Source: Myxococcales bacterium
GTDB taxonomy: Bacteria; Myxococcota_A; Polyangia; Palsa-1104
Reading direction: 5' to 3'
Assembly: GCA_003170275.1 (NCBI GenBank)
Contig: PNAM01000009.1
Location: 1 to 64,000 of the forward strand
DNA length: 64,000 nt
The notes under the pieces are model-generated. The model was not told where the DNA came from. It made no database searches and worked only from the letters and a program-made list of their open reading frames with translations. Both the position numbers and the translations under genes were made by a program. The number at the start of each line of letters is the position of its first letter. Within the stretch, counting starts at the first letter, position 1. Positions 16,302 to 25,294 of this stretch are shown piece after piece.

Positions 16302-18808
16302 CTGCGAACGGCGCGGAGCTGGATGAGCGGCCCGTCGCCCGGCGGGTCGCGCAGGTCGACGAAACATTCGAGCATCCAGTCGTCGTCGCCCTCTTCGCCC
16401 GTGGGATCGAGAAGGCGCTGCTGCGCTTCGAAGGTGCGGGGCGCTTCGCCGGGCTGAATGCGCGTCTCGGACGGCCGGCGCGCGCGCGGCGTCAAGGAGA
16501 TCGCGGCGTGCTCGGCGTAGTACGGCGCGAGCGCCGCCTCGAGCGACGCCGCGGTCCACTCTCCGGGCCGGATCGCCGCCAGCGCCTCGTCGTACGCTCT
16601 TCTCGCGAGCAGCTGGACCAGCCGGTGCAACTCGCCGCGCACGCGCACCGAGAGCGCCTTGCGATCGGTCGCCAGATCGACCGGCTGCTCCGGCGCGAGC
16701 AGCGGCGCCAGCTTGATGCCCATCGGCAGCTCGCGCAGGCTCTGCCATTCGTCGAGCAGGCTGGAGTCGACCGCGCGCAGCATCGCGCGCAGCTGCTCGA
16801 TCACGTCCTCGACCTCGTCGGTGCGCGCCGCCTCCGGCACCGACTGCAGCAGCGCCTTGTAGGCCTGCGACAGGTAGCGCAGCACCACGCCCTCGGAGCG
16901 CGCCAGATCGTAGTCGCGCACGAAGTCGTGGAACGAGCAGAAGCGCTCCATCAGCTCGCGCGCGATCGACTTGGGCCGAATGTTCTCCTCGCCCACCCAC
17001 GGATGCTTCGCGGCGAACGCGTTGAACGTGTCGTAGATGAACTCGCGCAGCGGCTTGGGCCACTCCAGCTTGTCGAGCTCGGCGATGCGCTCGGCGAACT
17101 CGATGCCCTCGGCCTTCATCGCGTCCATCTTTTCGGTCTTGACCCGGTTGAGCTGCGCGTACAGCACCACCGTCGGGTTCTCGAGGATCGACTCGACCAG
17201 CGTCAGCACGTCGAGCGCGTAGGTCTCGCTGGCGCGGTCGAGCTTGCCGAGCGTGTCGACCAGATACATCGACAGCGTATGGTTGAGCGAGAAGTCGCGC
17301 TGCAGATCGGGGCTCACCTGCACCACCGGATGGCGCGCGCGCTCGTCGATGATCACCTCGATCAGCCCGGCGCGCCGCAACGAGCGGAACTGCGCGGCGG
17401 CGGTGCGCCGGAGCTGCCGCTTGCCGGCCAGGCTGCCGTGCGCGCGCGCGATCAGCACGATCAGCCGCCGGTACCCGTTCGGATCGCCCTGCAAGAGCTG
17501 CAGCAACATCCCGTGCGTCACCTGGAACCGCGACTCCAGCGGCTCGGGCGGCTTCTCGATCAGCCGCTCGAAGGTCGCCTTGTCCCAGTGCACGTAGCCC
17601 TTCTGCGGCGGCTTCTGCATCACCACCTTCTTGCCCGCCGCCTTCTTGTCGGCGAGCTTCAGATTCTCGATCACGTGCGCGGGCGCCTGCGCCACCACCC
17701 ACCCGCGCTCGTCGAAGCCCTTGCGTCCGGCGCGCCCGGCGATCTGATGAAAGTCGCGCACACTCAGCACCGCGGTCTTCTCGCCGTCGTACTTGCAGAG
17801 CTGCGTGAACAGCACCGTGCGGATGGGAATGTTCACCCCCATGCCCAGCGTGTCGGTGCCGCTCACCACCTTGAGCAGCCCCGCCTGCGCCAGCCGCTCG
17901 ACGGTGAGCCGGTACTTGGGCAACAGCCCCGCGTGGTGCAGCCCGATGCCGCTCTTGACGTAGCGCAACAGCTCCTTGGAATACGGCGTATCGAAGCGCG
18001 CGCCCTCGAGCTCGGCCTGAATCGCCGCCTTCTCCTCCTTGGTGCACAGGTTCACGCTGGTCAGGCTCTGCGCCTGCTCCGCCGCCGCGCGCTGCGTGAA
18101 GTTCACCAGGTACACCGGGTAGCGCTTGAGCGCGATCAGCTCGTCGATGGTCTCGTGCAGCGGCTTTTCGCGATACTCGAACTCGAGCGGCACCGGCCGC
18201 GCGCTCGAGCGGATCACCGCCACCTCGCGCCCGGTCAGCTCGACCAGGCTCTTCTCGATCGCGCTCACGTCGCCGAGCGTCGCCGACATCAACAGGAACG
18301 TGGTCTGGTTGCACAACAGGAGCGGGATCTGCCACGCGACGCCGCGCTCCTTGTCGGCGTAGTAATGGAACTCGTCCATCACCACGTAATCGATCGACGC
18401 CTTCTTGTCGCGCAGCGCCTGGTTGGCCAGCACCTCGGCGGTGCAGCAGATGATCGGCGCGGTCGGGTTGATCGCCGCGTCGCCGGTGAGCATGCCCACC
18501 TTCTCGGGGCCGAAGTCCTCGCATAGCGCGAAGAACTTTTCGTTCACCAGCGCTTTGATCGGACAGGTGTAGTACGACACCTTGCCCTCGGCGATGGCCT
18601 TGAAGTGCAGCGCGGTCGCCACCAGCGACTTGCCCGACCCGGTCGGCGTGTTGAGGATGACGTGCTTGCCGGAGAGCAGCTCGAGGATCGCCTCTTCCTG
18701 GGCCGGATAGAGGCTGAGCCCGCGATCCGCCACATGCCCGACGAACCGCGACAGGATCGCATCGGCATCATTTGCGTCGATGGCTAGAGAAGCGAGCGCC
18801 GCGGGCAT
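16298..18808 (-). CDS. Ski2-like DEAD/DEAH helicase with C-terminal DUF3516-type region
   Basis: 836 residues. Motif I is TPTGSGKS near 58, motif II MDEFHYYAD near 145, motif III LMSATLGD, then a C-terminal RecA domain with HHAGLLPKYR, GTDTLGMGVN and QIAGRAGRKG (motif VI). This is the pattern of Ski2-type RNA/DNA helicases. The last 350 residues are helical and match, as I recall, the DUF3516 extension found in mycobacterial and myxobacterial members. It probably acts on RNA, but the substrate is unproven. Its start lies 14 bp from the divergent lipase start. Confidence 0.92.
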   Translation of the reverse strand: MPAALASLAIDANDADAILSRFVGHVADRGLSLYPAQEEAILELLSGKHVILNTPTGSGKSLVATALHFKAIAEGKVSYYTCPIKALVNEKFFALCEDFGPEKVGMLTGDAAINPTAPIICCTAEVLANQALRDKKASIDYVVMDEFHYYADKERGVAWQIPLLLCNQTTFLLMSATLGDVSAIEKSLVELTGREVAVIRSSARPVPLEFEYREKPLHETIDELIALKRYPVYLVNFTQRAAAEQAQSLTSVNLCTKEEKAAIQAELEGARFDTPYSKELLRYVKSGIGLHHAGLLPKYRLTVERLAQAGLLKVVSGTDTLGMGVNIPIRTVLFTQLCKYDGEKTAVLSVRDFHQIAGRAGRKGFDERGWVVAQAPAHVIENLKLADKKAAGKKVVMQKPPQKGYVHWDKATFERLIEKPPEPLESRFQVTHGMLLQLLQGDPNGYRRLIVLIARAHGSLAGKRQLRRTAAAQFRSLRRAGLIEVIIDERARHPVVQVSPDLQRDFSLNHTLSMYLVDTLGKLDRASETYALDVLTLVESILENPTVVLYAQLNRVKTEKMDAMKAEGIEFAERIAELDKLEWPKPLREFIYDTFNAFAAKHPWVGEENIRPKSIARELMERFCSFHDFVRDYDLARSEGVVLRYLSQAYKALLQSVPEAARTDEVEDVIEQLRAMLRAVDSSLLDEWQSLRELPMGIKLAPLLAPEQPVDLATDRKALSVRVRGELHRLVQLLARRAYDEALAAIRPGEWTAASLEAALAPYYAEHAAISLTPRARRPSETRIQPGEAPRTFEAQQRLLDPTGEEGDDDWMLECFVDLRDPPGDGPLIQLRAVRS

Positions 18809-18822
18809 TACACTCTCTTAGC

Positions 18823-19956
18823 ATGCAGGCGAAGCCCACGCGGCAGCACGTGCTGTTGGTCCCCGGATTCTTCGGGTTCGCCAACCTGGGCGACTTCGCC
18901 TACTTCGCGCACGTACGCGATTTTCTCGCCGACCTGTGGCGTCATCACGGCATCGACGGGGAAGTGCACGTGGTGCACACCTGGCCGACCGCCTCCCTGG
19001 CCAAGCGCGCCACCCGCGTGCTGCAGGCGGTGGCGGAGGTCACCGGCCGCGCCGACGGCGTGGTGCACCTGATCGGCCACTCGTCGGGCGGGCTCGACGC
19101 GCGCCTGTTCCTCTCGCCCGGGGTCGAGCTGCCCGACGCGCCCGAGCTCGAGCGCTACGCGCAGAAGGTCAAGACCGCGGTCTCGCTCTCCTCGCCGCAC
19201 TTCGGCTCGCCGCTGGCGGGCTTCCTCACCAGCGTGCTCGGCCAGCAGATCTTGCGGCTGATCTCGCTGGTGACCATCTACACGCTGCGCACCGGCCGCG
19301 TGCCGATCGCCGCGGTGTTCTACCTGGTGCGGCTGCTCTCGCTCAAGCGCCTGCCGCTGGCCGCCGGCACGCTCCTCAACCAGGTCTACCGCGATCTGCT
19401 CTCCGACTTTTCCCACGATCGCCGCGTCGCGCTCGACGCGTTCTTCGTCGAGGTCGGCCACGATCAAGATCTCCTCTCGCAGATCACGCCCACCGGCATG
19501 GAGCTGTTCAACGGCTCCACCTTCGATCGGCCCGGCGTGCGCTACGGCTCGGTGGTCACCTGCGTGCCGTCGCCCGGCTTGCGCTCGGTGTGGGCCACCG
19601 GCCTGTCACCGTTCCGCCAGGCGACGCACGCGCTGTTCGCCGCGTTCTACCGGCTCACCGCGCGCATGCCGCGCGACCGCTCGAGCGCGCTCACCCGCGC
19701 GCAGCTGGCACCGCTCGAGCGCGCCTACGGCCGCATCCCCACCGTCGGTGACAACGACGGCATGGTGCCCACCCTCTCGCAGGTCTGGGGCGACGTGGTG
19801 CACGCCACCTGGGGCGATCACCTCGACGCGCTCGGCCACTTCTACCTCCCCACCCACGTCCCGCCGCACTTCGACTGGCTCAACTCCGGCGCCAGCTTCA
19901 CCATCGGCGACTTCGAGCGCCTGTGGACCGACGTCGCCAACTACCTGCTTGCGTGA
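18823..19956 (+). CDS. Alpha/beta-hydrolase, triacylglycerol-lipase-like
   Basis: 377 residues from the ATG at 18823. The oxyanion region VLLVPGFFGFANLG opens the protein, and the nucleophile elbow is GHSSGG with Ser87 as nucleophile. A later DNDGMVPTLSQ segment supplies the Asp, and DHLDALGHFY a His. This fits lipase-type esterases. There is no N-terminal signal peptide, so it may be cytoplasmic or exported another way. It is followed by a small lipoprotein gene 30 nt downstream. Confidence 0.85.
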   Translation: MQAKPTRQHVLLVPGFFGFANLGDFAYFAHVRDFLADLWRHHGIDGEVHVVHTWPTASLAKRATRVLQAVAEVTGRADGVVHLIGHSSGGLDARLFLSPGVELPDAPELERYAQKVKTAVSLSSPHFGSPLAGFLTSVLGQQILRLISLVTIYTLRTGRVPIAAVFYLVRLLSLKRLPLAAGTLLNQVYRDLLSDFSHDRRVALDAFFVEVGHDQDLLSQITPTGMELFNGSTFDRPGVRYGSVVTCVPSPGLRSVWATGLSPFRQATHALFAAFYRLTARMPRDRSSALTRAQLAPLERAYGRIPTVGDNDGMVPTLSQVWGDVVHATWGDHLDALGHFYLPTHVPPHFDWLNSGASFTIGDFERLWTDVANYLLA

Positions 19957-19986
19957 ATAACCGCGCGGCGCCTGCGTTTCACCAGC

Positions 19987-20511
19987 ATGCGAATCCTGGC
20001 TTTGACGGCACTGGCGCTCCTTGGATGCAACAACGCAGGGCTTCCAGCCTCCCCACCCACCGGCGACACGCAGAGCGGCCTGTACCAGGTCACCGTCGAG
20101 ACCAACGCCGACGACTGCACCCCGCCCGCGGTAGCCGGTGACGCCGGCACCACGCTCCTATCGCGCGCCGCGAGCGGAATCGAGGTCGGCATCCCCGAAG
20201 GCCCTGGCTTCGCGCGCTACGATCTCGCGGCTCGCAGCAACTTCGCCTTCGACGGCTCGCGACCGCTGCAGGGCTGCCCGGCCAACGCCGTCCGCGAAGC
20301 GCTCCAGCTGCTCTCCGATCAGAACGACACCCTTCAAGTCAGCGCGATCGAAGACTGGACCGTCAACGCCCCGTGCGCCCCCGACGCGCTCGAGACCGCT
20401 CCCGCCCAGACCTGCCACGCCGATCGCACGATCACCTACCGCTTCCTCACCGCCTGCACCAACCCCGTCCGCGTCAACGTCGATTTCAGCGGCCACGTCA
20501 CCTGCGACTAG
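19987..20511 (+). CDS. Small Cys-containing lipoprotein
   Basis: 174 residues. The first 14 residues are hydrophobic and end in a lipobox (LALLGC), followed by a Pro/Thr linker. The mature part contains seven further Cys and an Asp-Cys-Thr-Pro-Pro segment, which suggests disulfides outside the cytoplasm. No known domain recognised. Same direction as the lipase gene and possibly co-transcribed. The end is convergent with the OB-fold gene, 29 bp apart. Confidence 0.7.
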   Translation: MRILALTALALLGCNNAGLPASPPTGDTQSGLYQVTVETNADDCTPPAVAGDAGTTLLSRAASGIEVGIPEGPGFARYDLAARSNFAFDGSRPLQGCPANAVREALQLLSDQNDTLQVSAIEDWTVNAPCAPDALETAPAQTCHADRTITYRFLTACTNPVRVNVDFSGHVTCD

Positions 20512-20540
20512 CCCGCCATCGACTTAACCAATTTCTATTT

Positions 20541-21047
20541 CTACCGGACCACGACACATTCGGTCAGCAGGACACCGTCGGTTTTCAGATTCCGCCCCTT
20601 GAATAGTCCATGAGCCCGCCCGCGAACGGTGATGGGCGCTCCGCGTGGCACACCGGGGCCGCCGAAGATGCTTCGGACACAGCGGACGGCGGTCGGCGCT
20701 GCAAGCTCGTCCGCGACGAGGACCGTGCTCAGTAACTCGCAGTCGTCATCGCCGACGTCCATCGCGTCGTAGTGGATGCATACGATCTTGCTCGGGCCAC
20801 CGGCCCTACTCATGTCCTGGAATACGCCGCTCACCTCGATTGTCCGAGCTCTGAATCGAGCATCGGCCTTCGCTTCGTCCTGCGCATAGGCCAGTTGCAA
20901 CTCTCGGGCGCCCACCACGATCAGCGGCTCGGCCGTCACCAGTTTCGCCTGCCCCGGATTCTTCCGACGTGGGGCGCTCGTGTCGGCGGACGCTGCCGTG
21001 ACCGTCAGCGCGATCGCCGCTACACCGCGAAGGACGAGCAACCGCAT
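20541..21047 (-). CDS. Exported OB-fold (tRNA_anti-like) protein
   Basis: 168 residues with a signal peptide (cleavage about residue 21, after ASA). The segment LQLAYAQDEAKADARFRART followed by IEVSGVFQDM matches the start of the tRNA_anti-like OB-fold family, in which a short helix ending in AD..F/Y precedes the first beta strand. Two Cys (CIHYDAMDVGDDDC) may pair. Probably a periplasmic small OB-fold protein; binding partner unknown. Confidence 0.65.
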   Translation of the reverse strand: MRLLVLRGVAAIALTVTAASADTSAPRRKNPGQAKLVTAEPLIVVGARELQLAYAQDEAKADARFRARTIEVSGVFQDMSRAGGPSKIVCIHYDAMDVGDDDCELLSTVLVADELAAPTAVRCVRSIFGGPGVPRGAPITVRGRAHGLFKGRNLKTDGVLLTECVVVR

Positions 21048-21065
21048 TTCTCGATTCTACACCCG

Positions 21066-22265
21066 TCAGTCAATTGGGGAGCGTGGTGGCTTCAGGCGAT
21101 CGAGCAGCGTCGCGACCACCAGGTCGCTGGCGACGTTCGCCGTGGCGCGCAGGCGGCCGAGCAGCCAATCGACCGGCAGCAGGAGCGGCACCGCGGCGAC
21201 CGGCAGCCCCACCGCGCCGAGCACCAGCGCGAGCGTGATCAACCCGGCTTCCGGCACGCCGGCGATTCCGATCGCCGCGACCACCGACATGCCCACGATC
21301 TTTAGCTGCGCGCCGAACCCAGGATCGACGCCGTAGATCTGCGCGACGAACAGCGCCGCGGCCGCTTCGTAGAGAATGATCCCGTCGTGGTTCAAGTTCG
21401 TGCCGACGCAGGCGGCGAGCCGCGCCGACTCGGGCGACACGCCGAGCTTCTCGTCGAGCGTGCGCAGCGTCACCGGCAGCGTGGCCAGGCTCGAGCCAGT
21501 CGACAGCGCGGTGAGCAGCGCCTCCGAGGCCGCGCCCAGGAACGCCCGCGGCGATCGACGCGCGAGCACGCGCACCAGGAGGCCGTACCACCCGAGCACG
21601 TGCAGCGCGATGCACGTCGTCACCAGCCCGACGAACACGCCGAGCGCAGGCAGCGCGCCGAACCCGGTCGTGCCCACCACCTTCGCCACCACCCCGAACG
21701 CCGCCCACGGCACCACCGCCACCAGCACGCGCAACCCGCGCATCAGCACGGCGAGCCCGCGCTTCGCCAGCCGCTCGACGCGCGGCCTGCGCAACCGCCG
21801 CACCATCAGCCCGATCACGATCGCGGCGCCGATCACCAACAACAGATTGTCGATCAACAGCGGCTCGATCACCGCGCTGCCGAACGCCTCCACCGCGTGC
21901 GCAGCGCCACCCGCCCCCGCCTGCGCACCCGGCGCGGCCTCGATCGCGCGCTTGATCGCGTCGAGATCCACCAGCCGCCGCACCGGCAACAGCCGGCACG
22001 TCCCGAGCGCCAGCCCCGCCGCCACCAGCGCGTTCATCGCGCTCAACCCGATCATCACGCCCGCCTGCCGGAACGCGATGCGCGTCGAGCACAAGGTATC
22101 GACGATCGCCAGGAACACCAGCGGCACCGCGAACAGCTTGAGCAGCTTGACGTACACCAGCGCGAGCGCGCCGAGCACCGCCGCGTTCGGCCCGAGCAGC
22201 CGTCCGGCGATCACGCCGAGCGCGACCGCCGCGAGCAGCTGCACCGCGAGCGGGATCTTGCGCAC
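21066..22265 (-). CDS. SDF-family dicarboxylate/amino acid:cation symporter
   Basis: 399 residues with eight or more hydrophobic segments. The two re-entrant hairpin signatures of the glutamate/dicarboxylate symporter (GltP/DctA) family are visible: STGSSLATLPVTL near 265 and TNLNHDGIILYEAAAALF near 300. The usual NMDGT-like motif reads NHDGI, so cation or substrate preference may differ from typical members. It starts with GTG 5 nt after the stop of the serine acetyltransferase gene, suggesting uptake of an amino acid linked to that pathway. Confidence 0.9.
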   Translation of the reverse strand: MRKIPLAVQLLAAVALGVIAGRLLGPNAAVLGALALVYVKLLKLFAVPLVFLAIVDTLCSTRIAFRQAGVMIGLSAMNALVAAGLALGTCRLLPVRRLVDLDAIKRAIEAAPGAQAGAGGAAHAVEAFGSAVIEPLLIDNLLLVIGAAIVIGLMVRRLRRPRVERLAKRGLAVLMRGLRVLVAVVPWAAFGVVAKVVGTTGFGALPALGVFVGLVTTCIALHVLGWYGLLVRVLARRSPRAFLGAASEALLTALSTGSSLATLPVTLRTLDEKLGVSPESARLAACVGTNLNHDGIILYEAAAALFVAQIYGVDPGFGAQLKIVGMSVVAAIGIAGVPEAGLITLALVLGAVGLPVAAVPLLLPVDWLLGRLRATANVASDLVVATLLDRLKPPRSPID

Positions 22266-22270
22266 GCCTG

Positions 22271-23170
22271 CTAGAAGGTGCGGCCCTGACGGGCGGGGAC
22301 GCTCTGCGTGATCCAGCTGTTGCCGCCGATCACCGCGCCACGGCCGATCACCGTGTCACCGCCGAGGATGGTGGCGTTGGCGTAGATGATCACCTCGTCC
22401 TCGATGGTCGGGTGGCGCTTCTTGCGCGCCAGCGCGCGCGCTTCGCCGGTGGGCAGCGACAGCGCGCCGAGCGTCACGCCCTGATAGATGCGCACGCGCG
22501 CGCCGATCAGCGTGGTCTCGCCGATCACCACGCCGGTGCCGTGATCGATGAAGAACCCTTCGCCGATGGTCGCGCCAGGGTGGATGTCGATGCCGGTCTC
22601 CGAGTGCGCATACTCGGTCATCATGCGCGGCACGATCGCCGCCCCGAGCTGGAGCAGCCGGTGCGCGATGCGGAACACGCAGATCGCCAGGATGCCCGGG
22701 TACGAGAACACCACCTCGTCGGCGCCGGTGGCCGCCGGATCTCCTTCGAACGCCGCGCGCACATCGGTCATCAGCAGCACGCGCAGATCGGGCAGCGACT
22801 CGATCAGCTGATCGGTGATGCGCGCCGCCGCTTCCTCGCACGGCGCGCAATCGGCGCCGCTCGCGCGACAGCGGTGGTGCACGCCGCGATACACCTGCTG
22901 GCTCAGCCGCACGCGCACCTCGGCCAACCGCGCCTCGACCTGCGCCTTGAGCCCCGCCCCGAACGAACGCTGACCGCCGGTGAAGCCTGGGAACAAGATC
23001 TCGCGCAGCTCGACCAGCACCAACGCCACCTCGGGCGGCGAGGGCAGCTCGTGGCCGGGCGCGATCGACAGCGGCGCATCGGCGGCATAGCTCGCCACCA
23101 GGCGCTCGGCGACCGTCTCGGTCGTAACCGGTGACTTCTTTTCCCCCCGAACAATGCGCGGCGCGGCCAT
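22271..23170 (-). CDS. cysE: Serine O-acetyltransferase
   Basis: 299 residues from the ATG at 23170. An alpha-helical N-terminal domain (about 1-170) precedes a left-handed beta-helix of hexapeptide repeats. The catalytic block reads EYAHSETGIDIHPGATIGEG then FFIDHGTGVVIGETTLIG, with the two His expected for serine acetyltransferase. It makes O-acetylserine from serine and acetyl-CoA, the first step of cysteine synthesis. The long N-terminus with CxxC (ADCAPCEE) fits the EpsC-type group. It sits between a DUF5658 gene (14 nt) and the symporter gene (5 nt). Confidence 0.93.
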   Translation of the reverse strand: MAAPRIVRGEKKSPVTTETVAERLVASYAADAPLSIAPGHELPSPPEVALVLVELREILFPGFTGGQRSFGAGLKAQVEARLAEVRVRLSQQVYRGVHHRCRASGADCAPCEEAAARITDQLIESLPDLRVLLMTDVRAAFEGDPAATGADEVVFSYPGILAICVFRIAHRLLQLGAAIVPRMMTEYAHSETGIDIHPGATIGEGFFIDHGTGVVIGETTLIGARVRIYQGVTLGALSLPTGEARALARKKRHPTIEDEVIIYANATILGGDTVIGRGAVIGGNSWITQSVPARQGRTF

Positions 23171-23184
23171 CTCCCGCAATTGTA

Positions 23185-23514
23185 CTACATGAAATAGAAG
23201 AGGCCGATCTGGTAGAGCGCGAGCAGGAAATAGATCGGGAACAGGATGGCCAGCGCGATGTGGGCCGCCCGCTGGCCCGGATAGAGCGCGATCCCGACCA
23301 CGCCGATCGACGCTAGCGAGTGCTTGACGACCAGGAAGCTGCGCGCGCTGTGGTGCAGGAGCGCGAGCATGAACGGGTTGAGCTCTTCGGCGCCGTGCTC
23401 GAGGTGGCGCAAGGTGGCGAACGCGTCGACCAGGTTCAGCGAGAGGATCGCCAGGCACAGGATCGCGGTGCGGGTGTCGAGCGTGCGGGCCAACGTGCGC
23501 CGGAGCGTCTGCAT
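23185..23514 (-). CDS. DUF5658-like small membrane protein
   Basis: 109 residues with three hydrophobic helices. The order L-N-L-V-D-A, then LEHGAEELNPFMLALL and a later Lys-His pair matches the DUF5658 family (N-P-x-M after a helix ending in a Leu-Asn-Leu-Asp motif). The role is unknown. It is the first gene of a leftward group with cysE and the symporter. The ATG at 23514 was chosen because the first helix follows it directly. Confidence 0.75.
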   Translation of the reverse strand: MQTLRRTLARTLDTRTAILCLAILSLNLVDAFATLRHLEHGAEELNPFMLALLHHSARSFLVVKHSLASIGVVGIALYPGQRAAHIALAILFPIYFLLALYQIGLFYFM

Positions 23515-23591
23515 ACCCGGGAAGGGAGCAAGCGGCGGGCCACGGTGACGGTCGAGGGCTTGCGTGGGTTGGGGAAAACCTTTGGCGCGGG

Positions 23592-24482
23592 CTAGGAATT
23601 CAGCTTCTGCAACGCCTCTTCCAGACGGCTCTCCGGGATCGACACGCGGGTCGGCATCCCGCCGCCCAGCGTCAGCAGGCGCACGAAATCGATCCCCGAG
23701 TCGAACGCCGCCGCCAGCGTGATCGAGCCCGCGTCGCGCACGATCGCCACCGGCGCACGCTTCTGCCCCTCGAGCAAGAGCAGCGTCTTGTCGTAGGGCG
23801 CCTTGGCCTCGACCCCGGCGTCCACGTAGACCGCCTTGCCGCGCGGCTGGTACAGCGCCGCCAGCCGCCGCGCCTCGACGGCCATGCGATCGAAGTCGGC
23901 CGCGGCCTCGGCGATCTCGCGGCCGAGCGGCTTGTCCTTCATGCCCTCGACCAGCCACTTGACGATGCGATGCTTGAGCCCCTCGTCGCGAAAGTGCGCG
24001 CGCAGCGCCTTGTCGATCAGCTCACCGGTCGGGCCCGGCGCGCCGATGCGCGTATCCACCGCGCGCGCGTCGTCGTCGGCGCCGGCATACGGCTCGTGGC
24101 CGCCGAGGATCCACTTGGCCGCCGAGTACAGCCCGTCGAGATCGACGTGGCACACCAGCGTGTCGATCGGCCCCGCCTCGCGCACCACCTCGGGCGTGAC
24201 CATCTCCGGGCACGCGCCGTGCTGCGCCTTGGTCGCCAGCGTGAAGCGCGGGTCGGCCTGGAACTCCTTCTGCCGATCGTGATCGTGATGATCCACCCAC
24301 GCGGCGAGCCGGCCGCCCAGCGCGCGGATGAACGCGCCGGTGGTCTCCTCGAACGGCGTGCCCATCCCGTCGGCGGCGAAGGCGATGTCGAGCACCGCCA
24401 CGCGACCGCGCAGCTTCTTCGGATCGGGGAGCTTGCGTGGCGTGGAGAACACCAGCTCGGGCGGGCGCGGAGACGAAGGCAT
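23592..24482 (-). CDS. DHH-like phosphoesterase-type protein
   Basis: 296 residues. Two short motifs suggest a DHH-superfamily fold: AVLDIAFAADGMG early and WVDHHDHD near residue 75, followed by LVCHVDLDGLYSAAKWI where an Asp and a downstream Asp could hold metal. The C-terminal half has VAIVRDAGSITLAAAFDSG and a Gly-rich GGGMPTRVSI, similar to the DHHA1 substrate-binding part. Hydrolysis of a phosphate ester is plausible. No signal peptide. Confidence 0.6.
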   Translation of the reverse strand: MPSSPRPPELVFSTPRKLPDPKKLRGRVAVLDIAFAADGMGTPFEETTGAFIRALGGRLAAWVDHHDHDRQKEFQADPRFTLATKAQHGACPEMVTPEVVREAGPIDTLVCHVDLDGLYSAAKWILGGHEPYAGADDDARAVDTRIGAPGPTGELIDKALRAHFRDEGLKHRIVKWLVEGMKDKPLGREIAEAAADFDRMAVEARRLAALYQPRGKAVYVDAGVEAKAPYDKTLLLLEGQKRAPVAIVRDAGSITLAAAFDSGIDFVRLLTLGGGMPTRVSIPESRLEEALQKLNS

Positions 24483-24525
24483 CGGAACCAATCTAGTGCC
24501 GACGGAGCAGCGCGGCAATGTTGGG

Positions 24526-25092
24526 TTAGCGGTGGCGGATCTTCTTCAGGCGGGTGGGACGCGCGGAGCCGCGCGACGACCTGTTGCCGAACAGCGCCTT
24601 CACCGACGAAGACATGTGCGGACCGGCGGCCTTGTGCGCGGTGGAGCTCGCCGCCTCCGCGACCGGCGCCGGAGCCGGCGCGACCATCGGCGCCGCTTGC
24701 GCCGTCGCTGCCGGCGGAGCCTGCAAGCCCGGCGCGCCGGCCATCGCCACCGCGGCCGACGACTTCGATCCGGAGAACACCAGGATCCCGAGCGCGAGCA
24801 CCATCAGCGCCGCTGCGCCGGCCAGCCAGGTGCTCTTGCCCGGCTTGCGCAACAGCTCGAGCAGCGACGGGCGCTCGAGCAGCAACGCGCCCGTATCGAG
24901 CGTCGCCGGCCGAGCATCGCCGGCCACCACCGCAGTCGGCGTCGGCGTCGGCGGCAAGAACCAGCGCTCGGTATTCTTGAACGCGCGCCAGGGCTCGCCG
25001 CCCAGGCTTTCGCGCGACTTGTCGTAGGTTTGCAGCTTGGGGCCCCAGATTCGCTCGTGCCACAGCCGGACCAGCGCATCGACGTACCGCAT
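24526..25092 (-). CDS. Single-pass membrane protein with Ala/Pro-rich tail
   Basis: 188 residues from the ATG at 25092, preceded by GGAGG at good distance. A helical cytoplasmic part (about 1-95) is followed by one transmembrane helix (TWLAGAAALMVLALGILVF, about 105-124) and an Ala/Pro-rich linker ending in a basic tail. The frame is open to an ATG at 25293, but that extension has AT-rich third positions unlike the rest and leaves 1 bp to the divergent gene. The shorter form is preferred. Function unknown. Confidence 0.6.
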   Translation of the reverse strand: MRYVDALVRLWHERIWGPKLQTYDKSRESLGGEPWRAFKNTERWFLPPTPTPTAVVAGDARPATLDTGALLLERPSLLELLRKPGKSTWLAGAAALMVLALGILVFSGSKSSAAVAMAGAPGLQAPPAATAQAAPMVAPAPAPVAEAASSTAHKAAGPHMSSSVKALFGNRSSRGSARPTRLKKIRHR

Positions 25093-25294
25093 GGAAGGAG
25101 CCTCCAGGCCCAGCCATCGCAAGCGCCGGGCCAGCGACGACAATCCACAATCCTCAATGATTTCGTAATATTTCGAGCCGATTCGGACAAGCCGACTGGA
25201 CTTTCCGGGGCCTGTGCTCCCACTGCCCTGCGTCGGATTCAGTCGCCCGACGGCAGCGGTGAATATTTTGCGGGGCTGGCGACGCCTAATCATA

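Noticed and set aside
16052-18526. 824-codon open frame on the plus strand opposite the Ski2-like helicase gene
   Set aside because: Shadow frame with no domain; the minus-strand gene has complete helicase motifs.
25093-25293. N-terminal extension of the gene at 24526-25092 to the ATG at 25293
   Set aside because: AT-rich third positions, only 1 bp from the divergent start, and a good Shine-Dalgarno exists at the shorter start.
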